Assembly (NCBI GenBank): GCA_963170055.1
Contig: CAUJGJ010000397.1
Location: 8,749,301 to 8,799,300, forward strand
Length of the DNA: 50,000 bases
Source of the DNA: Halisarca cf. caerulea
Taxonomy: Eukaryota; Porifera; Demospongiae; Chondrillida; Halisarcidae
Reading direction: 5' to 3'
A program made the translations under genes and the position numbers. A model generated the notes under the pieces. It did no database searches. It was not told the DNA's origin and was given only the letters and a program-made list of their open reading frames with translations. Each line of letters begins with the position of its first letter. Position 1 is the first letter of the stretch. Below, piece by piece: positions 12,801-22,887 of the stretch.

Positions 12801-12942
12801 GTGAGCGTGGTCACATGGGATCAGCTGACCTAATCAATTGTGGTCACATGCGATCAGCTGACCTATAGCTAACCAAATAGGACTGCTATCAAACAGGAAA
12901 TAGTTAAATTCTGAGTTCAGACTTGCAGTGACAATTGTTAAT

Positions 12943-12953
12943 GAGCACATGGT
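12943..12953 (+). promoter_or_regulatory. Conserved GAGCACATGGT box before the integrase gene
   Basis: The 11-base string GAGCACATGGT lies 12 bases before the integrase ATG. The same string precedes the other three genes of elements 1 and 2, so it is probably a shared promoter or leader element within the inverted ends. Confidence 0.5.
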
Positions 12954-12965
12954 GTATACTATAAA

Positions 12966-14159
12966 ATGGCAGAAGCAGTTTGTAATGGTTCTAGTGTTGT
13001 GGGCAGACCATCGATTGAGATTGATATGGATGATATCAAATATTTGCTAGCTCTTGGATTCTCAAGATGCAAGGTGGCTGAATTCCTGGGAATTAGTCGT
13101 AAGACTCTTTATAACAAGATTGCAACTTCATCTTCACCAATGGACTTTTGCAAGTATTCAGTTATTTTTGAACCAGACTTGGATGAAGTAGTACGACAAA
13201 TCAAGCAAGAGCATCCAAATGATGGTGAAATTATGTTAGCTGGCCATCTGCTTAAGCTAGGTATTCGTGTACAGCGTGCAAAGTTACGTGCAAGCATTCA
13301 TCGAATTGATCCACAGGGAGTTGCAGATAGAAGAAGTGTTGCCGTAAAGAGGAGAGAATACCATGTTTCAGGTCCAAATGAAGTGTGGCACTTAGATGGG
13401 CATCATAAATTAATCAGGTGGAGATTAGTCACTCATGGAGCAATTGATGGATACTCCCGAATGGTAACGTTCCTTCAGTGCAGCAGCAATAACAGAGCAG
13501 ACACTGTTCTAAAAGTGTTTAGGTCTGCAGTTGAAATGTATGGGCTTCCAAACAAGGTGCGAACTGATCACAGAGGCGAGAATGTAGAGGTATGGCGCAT
13601 GATGATGGAGGAACATGGCAATGATAAATGCATAATTGTTGGTAGCTCAGTTCATAATGAGCGCATTGAACGTCTATGGAGAGATGTTCATCGCTCCGTT
13701 ATCATAGTTTATGGCAATATATTTAGGGAAATGGAGGCTGAAGGCATCTTGGACCCTTTGAATGAAATTGACCTATATTGCCTACATTATATATTCATCC
13801 CAAGGATTAATAAAAGTTTAGAGTCATTCCGTGAAGGTTGGAACAACCATTCACTATCAACTGAGAACAACTGCACTCCTTCCCAAATGTTTGTCAGTGG
13901 GCTGATTCCCCATTTGCAGCAGAATGAAGTGGAAAGCGACAGTGAAAGTGAATCTGAGCCAGGCTCTCTACAGCAAGCTGGTCACGATACTGTGGCTGTA
14001 CCAAGATGCTCATTCAGGCCATGTGAATCGCTCAACAATGCAATTGAAAACCTCAATTCACCAACCCAACCTGATCCACATGGACGTTCCATGTATACTG
14101 CAATCATTCAGATATGCAGTGTCCATTTGTGCAGTGGTTGTGATGAATGTGCATGTTAA
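12966..14159 (+). CDS. DDE integrase/transposase of element 1
   Basis: A single-exon 397-residue protein. Residues about 22-52 form a helix-turn-helix (LGFSRCKVAEFLGISRKTLY). The integrase core (rve fold) follows, with D144 in WHLDGHHK, D201 in VRTDH and E235 in NERIERLW. The D201-E235 spacing is 33 residues. After an acidic Glu/Ser-rich stretch (about 318-335) the protein ends with a Cys cluster, HLCSGCDECAC. Expected role: DNA strand transfer at element ends in the nucleus. The frame is open throughout and faces the HECT gene tail to tail. The relative at 22888-24102 keeps every one of these features. Many invertebrates and fishes have related proteins, known to me as uncharacterised integrase-core proteins; IS3EU is the closest superfamily I can name. 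Confidence 0.85.
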   Translation: MAEAVCNGSSVVGRPSIEIDMDDIKYLLALGFSRCKVAEFLGISRKTLYNKIATSSSPMDFCKYSVIFEPDLDEVVRQIKQEHPNDGEIMLAGHLLKLGIRVQRAKLRASIHRIDPQGVADRRSVAVKRREYHVSGPNEVWHLDGHHKLIRWRLVTHGAIDGYSRMVTFLQCSSNNRADTVLKVFRSAVEMYGLPNKVRTDHRGENVEVWRMMMEEHGNDKCIIVGSSVHNERIERLWRDVHRSVIIVYGNIFREMEAEGILDPLNEIDLYCLHYIFIPRINKSLESFREGWNNHSLSTENNCTPSQMFVSGLIPHLQQNEVESDSESESEPGSLQQAGHDTVAVPRCSFRPCESLNNAIENLNSPTQPDPHGRSMYTAIIQICSVHLCSGCDECAC

Positions 14160-14642
14160 TCATCACGTCATGTGGCACTTTTCATTGACAGTAACACTGA
14201 TATTATTTAACATGATTCAGTATTAAATCAGTGTATACATTATATACCAACTTATATATATAATTATTACGTATATATGTATACGTAGTATAACCTCACC
14301 TTTAATGCATGAGAAGTTAATAGAGGCTCAGTATAGCTCAAACGCTCCATTTTTTGCAGCCGGGGGTCAAACTTTTAAAGATTTTGGCTTTTTAGTGATT
14401 TCCCCATTTTTAAATTATTATAACATATTTGTGGACAGCCATGTTATACCATTGCACAAGACCCCAATCTGTATGTTGTATGGTTCCCTGGATGGCTGAA
14501 AATCCGCAAAAACTAAAAAACTTAGTTCAGTTGCGCAAAAATTGGAGTGTATACAGCTTATTACTATAATGCTAAATGTTGTACAATACAGCGGTAATAT
14601 AATATTGTTAACGTTGGAGAAAGGCTCTAACAACTACAGCAG
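14160..14642. other. Spacer between the convergent genes of element 1
   Basis: AT-rich, with no convincing coding frame. It should hold the 3' UTRs and poly(A) sites of both genes. Confidence 0.5.
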
Positions 14643-17169
14643 TTACACTTGTCCAAATCCGCAACAACCTGCAACAGCTAAAACGACCTTGTCAACAAAC
14701 TTGCTGTACTCCGTAAGGTGGCATGGCAGTAACAAAGTATTTGAACAAGTAGAGCTGCAAGGCAAGCAATTCCTGCTAATGAATTCAATGCGTGGAGGAG
14801 GATGTAGACCAGTTGGTGGTACAGAAGAGGCTCCAGTTACGAAAGAAAGGATCTCCGAGAGTGTGATATTATGCTGCCCGTTCTCAATTTCTTCCAGTAG
14901 AGTGCAGAAGTTGTGCATGATTTGCTCTTCTACTATTCTGCTATTGGAGCCTGTTTCCGAAAGCATAGGTGTGAATAAATCCAAAAGGATATCACTAGTT
15001 AGCAATACCTTCTCTGTTGCAACCAAAAGTTTCCAAACAGCCCTTGGATGGCTATTCAGCAATTGGTGGAAATTCAAGGTAGACATCAGCCCATCACGCA
15101 GTTGTGATAATTCTGCATGAATGTTGTAAATGGAACAATGGCGCCACACTGCTGTGATCAAATCCAATTTGTGTGCAAACGTTATGGAACTGTTGAACCC
15201 ACAGTCATAAGCAAAAGAAAAATCTTCATTCTTCAAGAGTACATTGACTTGTGATTCATCCTCCGCCTCATACAGCTACAGATGATAAACAAAAGCATGC
15301 AGGCATTAATGCATTTGTACTTGGTAACTTAAAGGCTTTTGAGTTATATAACTAACTTTCTCTATTTTGCTTTGCACTTCAAAATCTGGCAAGCTCTGAA
15401 TCATGTCCTTACAGCTAGGATTGCTAACAGACCCATACACCAAAAAATCTGACACAGCTTTGCTAAAGCAGTGGGGTGCCTCACAACCATGCAGCAAACC
15501 TAGAGCTATAATTCTCCCACAAGTCACAAACTTCCCTGCCACAAGGCATTGAATGTTGTGGTTTGGGGTTACCCCACATCCGTTAGGCAATGGTTTGAAT
15601 AAGGCGCATGTTTGTGAAATAGCCATGTGAATCAATCTAAAGAATTCTCGCTTTGGGCCACCATCATCCACTGCTGGCTCTCCTATGAAACGAACTTTCA
15701 AATTTCTATTAAATCTGAATGTGGATTTTCCAATAGCGTTAATGGCATCTTCTAGAAGGGTTGCCCTTCGAACATTGATCCTTTGTGGCTGAGATGTATC
15801 ATTGAGCTCGTTCACCGCATGAGCTTTGAGAGCTTCACCAATGTTGCTGGGCTCTTCAACTGTCCTGCAAAGCATTGAATTTTGCACTCTATAATCTACA
15901 GACACATCCATCATGGATTCCATGTACTATAGCAAAACCTTACAGATATATATGCACACCTTATATCATCCAGACTCTCTTTAATAGCTATCTGTAAGTC
16001 TTCTTGCTCTGTTTCGTCAACAATATCAGAGACATCCGACAGGTCTTCAGTGATCAGGTCAACATAATTGCTATAGGCAGATGCAAAAAGAAGGCCAAGG
16101 TAACTACATTCCATAAATTTGGATGGCCTTTTTAAATTTCAACAATTTTACATCTAATTACCCCAGGGTTCTAAATAGAGGACCTTACCTATACTGGTTG
16201 TGTTCACATGTACCACTGTTTGTTGCCTGAACACATGTCGGCTTGGGATCACGGCTGATTGCATATACCCTTTCGGTCTGCCAAGGTAATTCTTCTTCGT
16301 ATTCCTGCACTGTCCCATACTCCCTATAATATGATATAGGCACAGACAATATAGTATCACACAATTATACAGAATACTCAAATGACATGCATAATATCAA
16401 CTTTGAATTTGTAAACTTGTGCAAGGCAGCTCACCTAAAATTAGTTTCAGCTTTTGCAAACAGCTCATCATCATCTTCAGATTTTTCTTCATCTTCACTC
16501 ACAAGGTGTATCTCATCTGCTAGAATGTATATGGCCCCTTTACCTGCAGCTTTTGCAACTTCCTTGGCCGTCCACACAAAGGAAAGTGATGTATTCGGTA
16601 AAGTTAAACATTTGCTTCCTCCACCAATTGGATGCAAATAAGAGAAAGAAAATGTGCTGTTTTCCTTCACAGCCTTATGGAATACTGTTTTAATTTCCCT
16701 TTCTGTATCATCTGCATCCATGTCAGATGTGAGATGAACTTTACCTATTAAGTGTTTGTTTGCCAAGTACACCCTGCTTCTACCTAAATGAATGCATGCA
16801 GGGAGAATATGTACCATTGAATTTCACTATGATTATGGCACTTTAGTATTTATAATATATAGCTGCTTTATAGCTATCCAGCTTACCTCTGGGAATTGGT
16901 ACTTCATTGACATTCTTCACAGAGGATTTTGGTAGACAAATGATGTCCTTATCCCATGTCTCATATTTGGCCTTCCTATTGCCCCCACTAATATGACGCT
17001 TCTTTAGGAAGCTTGACGGTAGAATTGAAGGTTTCCTCTTCTTTCCTTTAGATGAAGTAGAAGCACTAGGTGGGTTGGATGTACTATCTTCTGTTTGAGG
17101 TGTACTGTCAGCACTTCTGTTGTTAAGACTTCTTGTAACTGCTTGGAGAAAATCTTTTACTTCTTCCAT
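14643..17169 (-). CDS. HECT-type E3 ubiquitin ligase of element 1, six exons
   Basis: I built the gene from GT-AG junctions: exons 16887-17169, 16435-16783, 16189-16323, 15960-16070, 15357-15864 and 14643-15275. They sum to 2019 bases in one frame, giving 672 residues. The N-terminal region is basic (SKGKKRKPS, then LPSSFLKKR). A middle domain carries LHPIGGGSKCLTLPNTS. Exon 4 has a ubiquitin-interacting-like helix (EQEDLQIAIKESLDD). The HECT N-lobe shows VRFIGEPAVDDGGPKREFF and the C-lobe the catalytic-Cys context STCSNTLLLP near the end. HECT ligases form a thioester with ubiquitin and pass it to substrates; the target here is unknown. The ATG at 17169 opens MEEVKDFL, matching MEEVKEFF of the second copy, and lies 21 bases from the GAGCACATGGT box. 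It shares five junctions in position and phase with its relative and has one extra intron. G2E3-like proteins are the nearest named relatives I know. Confidence 0.85.
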
Positions 17170-17190
17170 CTAGCTCCACATAAGCTTAAG

Positions 17191-17201
17191 ACCATGTGCT
17201 C
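17191..17201 (-). promoter_or_regulatory. GAGCACATGGT box before the HECT gene of element 1
   Basis: GAGCACATGGT on the minus strand, 21 bases before the HECT start codon. It continues CTTAA, as does the matching box in element 2 (19904). Confidence 0.5.
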
Positions 17202-17306
17202 TGCCATGTGCTTATCCAGTTTTAGCAGCTATGTCATAGTCATATGCTTCACATTTAGTATCACTCATTATGTGGTCATTTCCTGTCTGCCTCAGACCTC
17301 TGATTA

Positions 17307-17735
17307 GGTCAGCTGATCCTATGTGACCACAATTAATTAGGTCAGCTGATCCCATGTAACCACAATTAATTAGGTCAGCTGATCCTATGTGACCACAATT
17401 AATTAGGTCAGCTGATCCCATGTAACCACAATTAATTAGGTCAGCTGATCCTATGTGACCACAATTAATTAGGTCAGCTGATCCCATGTAACCACAATTA
17501 ATTAGGTCAGCTGATCCTATGTGACCACAATTAATTAGGTCAGCTGATCCCATGTAACCACAATTAATTAGGTCAGCTGATCCTATGTGGCCACAATTAA
17601 TTAGGTCAGCTGATCCCATGTAACCACAATTAATTAGGTCAGCTGATCCCATGTAACCACAATTAATTAGGTCAGCTGATCCCATGTAACCACAATTAAT
17701 TAAGTCAGCTGATCTCATGTGACCACATTCATCAA
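17307..17735. repeat. 33-base tandem array with 66-base alternation
   Basis: About thirteen 33-base units built on GTCAGCTGATCC, ATGT, CCACAATTAATTAG. Variants CCTATGTGACC and CCCATGTAACC alternate strictly for about the first ten units, making a 66-base higher-order repeat, then the second type repeats alone. Each unit holds the palindrome TCAGCTGA (E-box CAGCTG). The left end of element 1 has only two such units. The 236-residue frame across it is a repeat artefact. Confidence 0.9.
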
Positions 17736-17755
17736 CAGATATCAAATAATTATCC

Positions 17756-18010
17756 ACAGATATATAATAAATATCCACGGATATATAATAAATATCCACT
17801 GATATATAATAAATATCCACGGATATATATAAATATCCACGGATATATATTAAACATCCATGGATATATGTAAATATCCACGGATATATATAAATATCCA
17901 CGGATGTATAATAAATATCCACGGATATATATAAATATCCACGGATATATATTAAACATCCATGGATATATGTAAGTATCCACGGATATATATAAATATC
18001 AGTGGATATA
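17756..18010. repeat. Right subterminal array of element 1
   Basis: About thirteen units of ATATCCACGGATAT type, in inverted orientation to the left array. Confidence 0.8.
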
Positions 18011-18075
18011 TGTAAATATCTGCAAAATGTTCAGTTCAAATTTTCTATAATTTTTACACAAACGGCACCCCATAG

Positions 18076-19205
18076 TAATTAATCCCTGGTATGGCTTTGA
18101 AATACTGGAGTAAAAATTGTGACCACTTGTAGAAGTGTACAACTCTTTCCCACTTAGAATTGTGCACCAGCTGCACTGAATTCGCTCCAACCACCGATGA
18201 CTGTTCCACAAGACGAGCAATGCACCCCACGGTGTCCACCCTTGTCCTCCTGTATGCCTTCTTGATAAGGCCAAAATGCCTGTCAGGTGCAAACTTTGTG
18301 TGACCTGAAAGCATGAATGATAAAATAACTGACTTCTTCTTACCCATGAGTATAAGGTACAACAGGTAGTGGATGAGGCAGTTGTTCTTATTCTGCCCAA
18401 TACAATTGTCAGCATGAAGCAGGAGATGGTCTTCCTGTTGGGCATGGGCACATAAATAGTGATGGAGTAAACTGACTGTGGCATTGGCACCTTTCCCAAT
18501 AACCTCTTCCTCATCAATGAGGTAGTTGACCTGCTTACCCAATGGCTCACAGCAAATGCCAAAAAAAAATCTGGCATTTGCGAGCTGAAAGGAAATAAGC
18601 AGGTCCTGGTTGCTGAGGATCATTGGGAAAGTGTACCTGCTGCGCATAGTCGAAACTGTAGTGCATTGATCTTGGTTGGTGTGTCTCCTCATCATAATTA
18701 CTCTCTACTTTGCAATCTTCTATCTGCTTATTGTACCATCCACGCTCAGTCTTAGCAAGGGTTAGATGGGATTCTGCCAATCTCAGACGATCTGATTTCT
18801 CATCTTCTGAGAGGTGGGCAGAGCGGATGATGCTGGCAATGTTCTGTTGGCATTCAAAGCACAAATCCAATGATGGCTTCATTGTACCAATAGAAGGTAG
18901 AAAGCTATTCCAAAGATTGTAGAAGGTGGTCTTTCCTACAGGTATCACTGGAATCCGGGTACAAGCAACTTTGTAGTCATGGTAGATGGCACTCTTCGGC
19001 ATATCAGATGGCAACAAAATTACTTCATCTTCCTGATTAGGAAGGCGTCCAGGTAGGGGTAAACCATGAACACTTGCCACATTCTGAATGAAGTCACGGA
19101 CTCGAGATACTTCTGTGTATGATATCTTGTTGTGCCTTGGTAGCTTGGAATTGCCATGGACCCTGCCAACTACACCATCTTTGTCAACGGTTGAACACAG
19201 GTTTT
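18076..19205 (-). pseudogene. DUF7869-family protein, middle segment
   Basis: Encodes, from 19205 downward, a VGRVHGNSKLPRHNKISY segment, then a domain with Cys pairs (LCFECQQN) and a helical charged stretch, then LLLHADNCIGQNKNN near 18380-18425, the hallmark of DUF7869 proteins. It ends AIPGI near 18085. A run of nine T near 18560 shifts the frame between CQIFF and GICCEP by one base, which could be a real lesion or a homopolymer assembly error. The segment is cut off from its N-terminal part by element 2 and from its C-terminal part by element 1. The biochemical role of the family is not known to me; the HADN and nearby polar residues could be catalytic (inference). Confidence 0.75.
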
Positions 19206-19269
19206 TATGGGGTGCCGTTTGTAAAAATATTCAATAATGTGCTTCCATATGCAGAATGTCGATATTTGT

Positions 19270-19745
19270 GTTCATCTGTGGATATATAATATACATCCGT
19301 GGATATATAATATACATCCGTGGATACATAATATACATCCGTGGATACATAATATACATCCGTGGATATATAATATACATCCGTGGATATATAATATACA
19401 TCCGTGGATATATAATATACATCCGTGGATATATATTATACATCCGTGGATATATAATATACATCCGTGGATATATAATATACATCCGTGGATATGTAAT
19501 ATACATTCGTGGATATGTAATATACATCCGTGGATATGTAATATACATCCGTGGATATATAATATACATCCATGGATATATAATATACATCCGTGGATAT
19601 ATAATATACATCCGTGGATATATAATATACATCCGTGGATATATAATATACATCCGTGGATATATAATATACATCCGTGGATACATAATATACATCCATG
19701 GATATATAATATACATTCGTGGATATATATTATACATCCGTGGAG
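19270..19745. repeat. Left subterminal array of element 2
   Basis: About 23 units of 21 bases (ATCCGTGGATATATAATATAC), some with CATGG or TTCGTGG variants. Open frames on both strands across it are artefacts of the 21-base (seven-codon) period. Confidence 0.9.
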
Positions 19746-19903
19746 ATATATTTAATTTTACATCATCATGTGATGTCATGTGATCAAGATTCATGTTGTC
19801 ACATGGTGTCATGTGATTACTCATTGGGTGCCATATTAGCAGGCAGTAAATTGCATAGTCAGCAATTGGAACAACAGAGATGACATAAGTGTGAAGATGG
19901 AAT

Positions 19904-19914
19904 GAGCACATGGT
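19904..19914 (+). promoter_or_regulatory. GAGCACATGGT box before the HECT gene of element 2
   Basis: GAGCACATGGTCTTAA lies 26 bases before the HECT start codon at 19941, as in element 1. Confidence 0.5.
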
Positions 19915-19940
19915 CTTAACAAAGGCAGTAGCTACTCAGA

Positions 19941-22343
19941 ATGGAAGAAGTTAAGGAGTTTTTCAAAGTCATGACCAGTCAGCTGAAGTCCAAGCAGCAA
20001 GGTGATGATGAGCCATGCTCGTCCAGAAGCACATCCTCTGCCCCAGAGTCTAGAAAAAGAAAACCTAATGTGCTACCATCTAGCTTTTTGAAGAAGAAAA
20101 AGCAATCTACAAAGAATGTGCAGACTTGGGACAAAGAGATCGTTCTTTTTCCTAAGGACTATACAGGACATGGCAAACACAAGGAAATCCCTGTACCCAG
20201 AGGTGAGTATGGTGCTTTTGCATCATTATATTCTACTTCAGTCTATCAGAGTTTACTTCTACATGTTCACATTTAACGTGACATGTAGTATTGCACTAAC
20301 TAGTTATGAACATCTTTAGGTGGAAACCGCGTCAGCCTAGCCAGGAAAGGCCTGATAGGCAAGGTGCATTTGTCAAGTGACATGGCAGAACATGAGGCCA
20401 AGCAAGAAATCAGATCTGTCTTCAGCAAGGCAATGAATGAGGACAACACTTTCCCATTCACAATACTGCACCCTATTGGAGGAGGAAGCCGTAGCCTGAC
20501 TGTCCCACAGACATCCATATCATTTTCCTGGACAGGACGGGAAATTGCAAAGGTTGCAGGGAAAGGGTCCCTGTACATATTGGCACAAGAAGACCTTTGC
20601 ATAGCTGAAGACTTCTCATCCGAAGAAGATGAAGAAATTGACAAGACAGTACTGTGAGACTTCAAAACTATACTATGGCGTGATCTATCAATATAAATGA
20701 TTTCTTCATTTTCAGGGATAAGGAACTTGTGATTGATCTGTGCAAACCAGTTGATGCCGCTAATCATCCCTCAACTTCAAGCTCACTCTCAAAGCCACTC
20801 CAAACTACATATGATGACTATCTTGACCTCTTTGATGAACAGTCCCTCCCATATGAGCTACCACAAAAAGACGATGAGAATGTGGCCCAGTCCACTGGTA
20901 ATAACATTTGGAAAGCTGCTCTTGTGCCTGTTGAGACACAACCTCCTCCTCCTTGTCTGTAAGTGTTTATGTTCTCCATAACTTGGACTGCACACATGGC
21001 ACAGTCCAACAATTTAGATACATTATGGTGCCTATAGCCCTGTCCATGCATTGACTGTATGTTGTCATCTATCCAGGGAAGATGCTGGCAGGTTACTACA
21101 GAATCACCGTGTAAAACTCCTTAGCTATGACGATGATGATACAAGGAGGATCACTGTCCGTAGGAAGCACATCCTACAGGATACGTTGACAGCACTACGA
21201 ATCAAGCCATGGGTTTCCTCCAAACACATCCAGGTAACCTTTGTTGGAGAGCCTGGAGTAGACGATGGAGGACCCAGGCGGGAGTACTTTCGTCTACTAC
21301 TTAACAGCATTGCCAGGAACAACACGTATTTCACCGGATCACCAGAGAGACGCCTACCCTTGCCTAATGCCCTGGCCACACAGGACAAGGTGTTCTTCCA
21401 CATAGGGCAAATGCTTGCTTTGTCACTTATGAATGATGGACCTTGTGCCTCGTGGTTGGCACCCTCATGTGTGAGCTATCTGCTTGGGACAGAGGACACA
21501 GATGATCTTCCAATAGAAGACATCCCAGACCCTGATATCAGAGTTAAAGTTAATAAGGTAGATTAATACGCTTTGCATAGTAATGGGTGTATATTACATG
21601 CATGTAGCAAATCTGACAGTGAGTAATGCATGTGGTGTCAGTTACATTAACGTGCAGCCATGTTGTTTTTTTGCTTCCCTTAGCTTGTCAACACAACCGA
21701 AGAAGAGCAGCTGCAAGACATGTTGTTGTCCAACAGCTACAGCTTTCTAGTCGACTTTGGGATCACTCTCATGCATACCCGTCTGCAACAGCTTCCCAAG
21801 ATCAAAGAAACAATCCTTAAAAGGATTTGCATATATTCTCGCAAAGTTGAATTGGATGAAATGTTTTGCGGCCTAAATTCAGTTGGGATCGGTACTCTTC
21901 TGAGAAGCAATCCGGAAGTATTTAGTCTCCTTTTCAAAGGCCAGACTAAACCTGTGACACCAACAACCCTGCAAGATCTGTTGATTATGGAGTTTTCATT
22001 GCAAGGCTCCAATGCTAGAGCTAACGAAGAAGAGTGTGCTTTATTTTGGGCAATGTTTTTGGCAGAATTCGATGAGCATGGAAAAATCACAATCAACAGT
22101 AACGACAGTTCAGCTTTTACCATCACCCTCAGTGATATACTAATCTTCGTAACAGGGTCAATGGAAATACCACCAATGGGTTTTACTCCATCACCCACCA
22201 TAAACTTTAGTTTTGCCACTACTCTACCCATTGCCTCCACCTGCTCTAATGCTCTGACCCTTCCACTGGGCTTGCCATATGAAACTTTTAGATATAATTT
22301 GGCTTTTGGAATTAAGAATAGCCCGGGATTCCAGTGCCTGTGA
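19941..22343 (+). CDS. HECT-type E3 ubiquitin ligase of element 2, five exons
   Basis: My exon model is 19941-20202, 20320-20653, 20716-20958, 21077-21557 and 21684-22343. It totals 1980 bases with no stop, giving 659 residues. The basic N-terminus carries KRKPNVLPSSFLKKKK. The middle domain repeats the LHPIGGGSRSLTVPQTS motif and GREIAKVAGKGSLYILA. The HECT N-lobe has VTFVGEPGVDDGGPRREYF and the C-lobe ends with LPIASTCSNALTLP, the catalytic-Cys context, followed by a short tail with Phe. It lacks the clear ubiquitin-interacting helix of the element 1 copy and the intron that splits that exon. Every donor is GT and every acceptor AG, and all phases agree with the other copy. The protein sequences have diverged strongly while the frame stayed open, which suggests selection. 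Confidence 0.87.
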
Positions 22344-22887
22344 CATCATATACTCTCAAGATAGAAACACTGTATACTATAGTTATCTTTCAAACTTATT
22401 AATAAGTGCTTAGACGTTATAATAATATTATTGAGTTATGTGACATTACAATAGTTGCTGAGTTGTCGAAATCATCATAATTAAACCAAGCATACATGTA
22501 TGACGCCTTGATTTATGAGCTAGATCATGGAATCTTGAGCAAAATCATGCATACTAGATAGACATTATAATGAAACTGATCAAATAACTGTAACAGTGAA
22601 TTAAACAGTTAACTGTCTGACGTGTTAATTTAACCCAAAAAAGTTAGTAAGTTAAACATTGAATACACAAAATTAATGGTGTTCTCAGAACATGTAGAAA
22701 AACAAGATAATGAATCCTTACAAATAAACACAAGTATATTGACACATAAAGTAACGGGAAATGCAAGTCATGAACACAATATTGTGGAGTATACTGCTAT
22801 TGTTGGAATGAAAGATGGCAAACATCGAACTTATTAATATGTCATACAATCTGCAGCTAGTAGACTAAAGGAGCAACTGACAAAAAT
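22344..22887. other. Spacer between the convergent genes of element 2
   Basis: AT-rich, no coding frame recognised. It corresponds to the 14160-14642 spacer of element 1. Confidence 0.5.

Larger units (their letters stand above)
12494..18074 (+). mobile_element. Element 1: integrase plus HECT ligase TIR transposon (IS3EU/Ginger-like)
   Basis: The ends are inverted repeats of about 70 bases starting TATGGGGTGCCGTTTGTG. Flanks are GTAATC at 12488 and GTAATT at 18075; alternatively the TIR starts CTATGGGG with a perfect TAAT duplication. Inside each end lies an array of near-palindromes of ATATCCGTGGATAT type. Two convergent genes follow: integrase (12966-14159, plus) and HECT ligase (14643-17169, minus). 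Both appear intact. The element is inserted in the DUF7869 gene. The superfamily name is a judgement from the DDE integrase type and the end structure. Confidence 0.8.

Noticed and set aside
17212..17922. 236-residue frame with repeating NCGYMGSADLI
   Set aside because: Translation of the 33-base tandem array, on the opposite side of the HECT promoter; no gene signal.
12488..18080. A simple TA target duplication for element 1
   Set aside because: The flanking bases fit a longer duplication better (GTAATC/GTAATT, or TAAT with a CTATGGGG end); TA alone is part of the terminal repeat.
17300..19750. Possible CRISPR-like arrays
   Set aside because: Units are contiguous tandem repeats without unique spacers, in a eukaryotic transposon context.
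19231..19911. Frames of 170-226 residues with repeating IYPRMYI or IHPWIYN
   Set aside because: The 21-base repeat unit keeps any frame open; these are subterminal transposon arrays, as are the frames at 12565-12868, 17750-17983 and 24245-24502.
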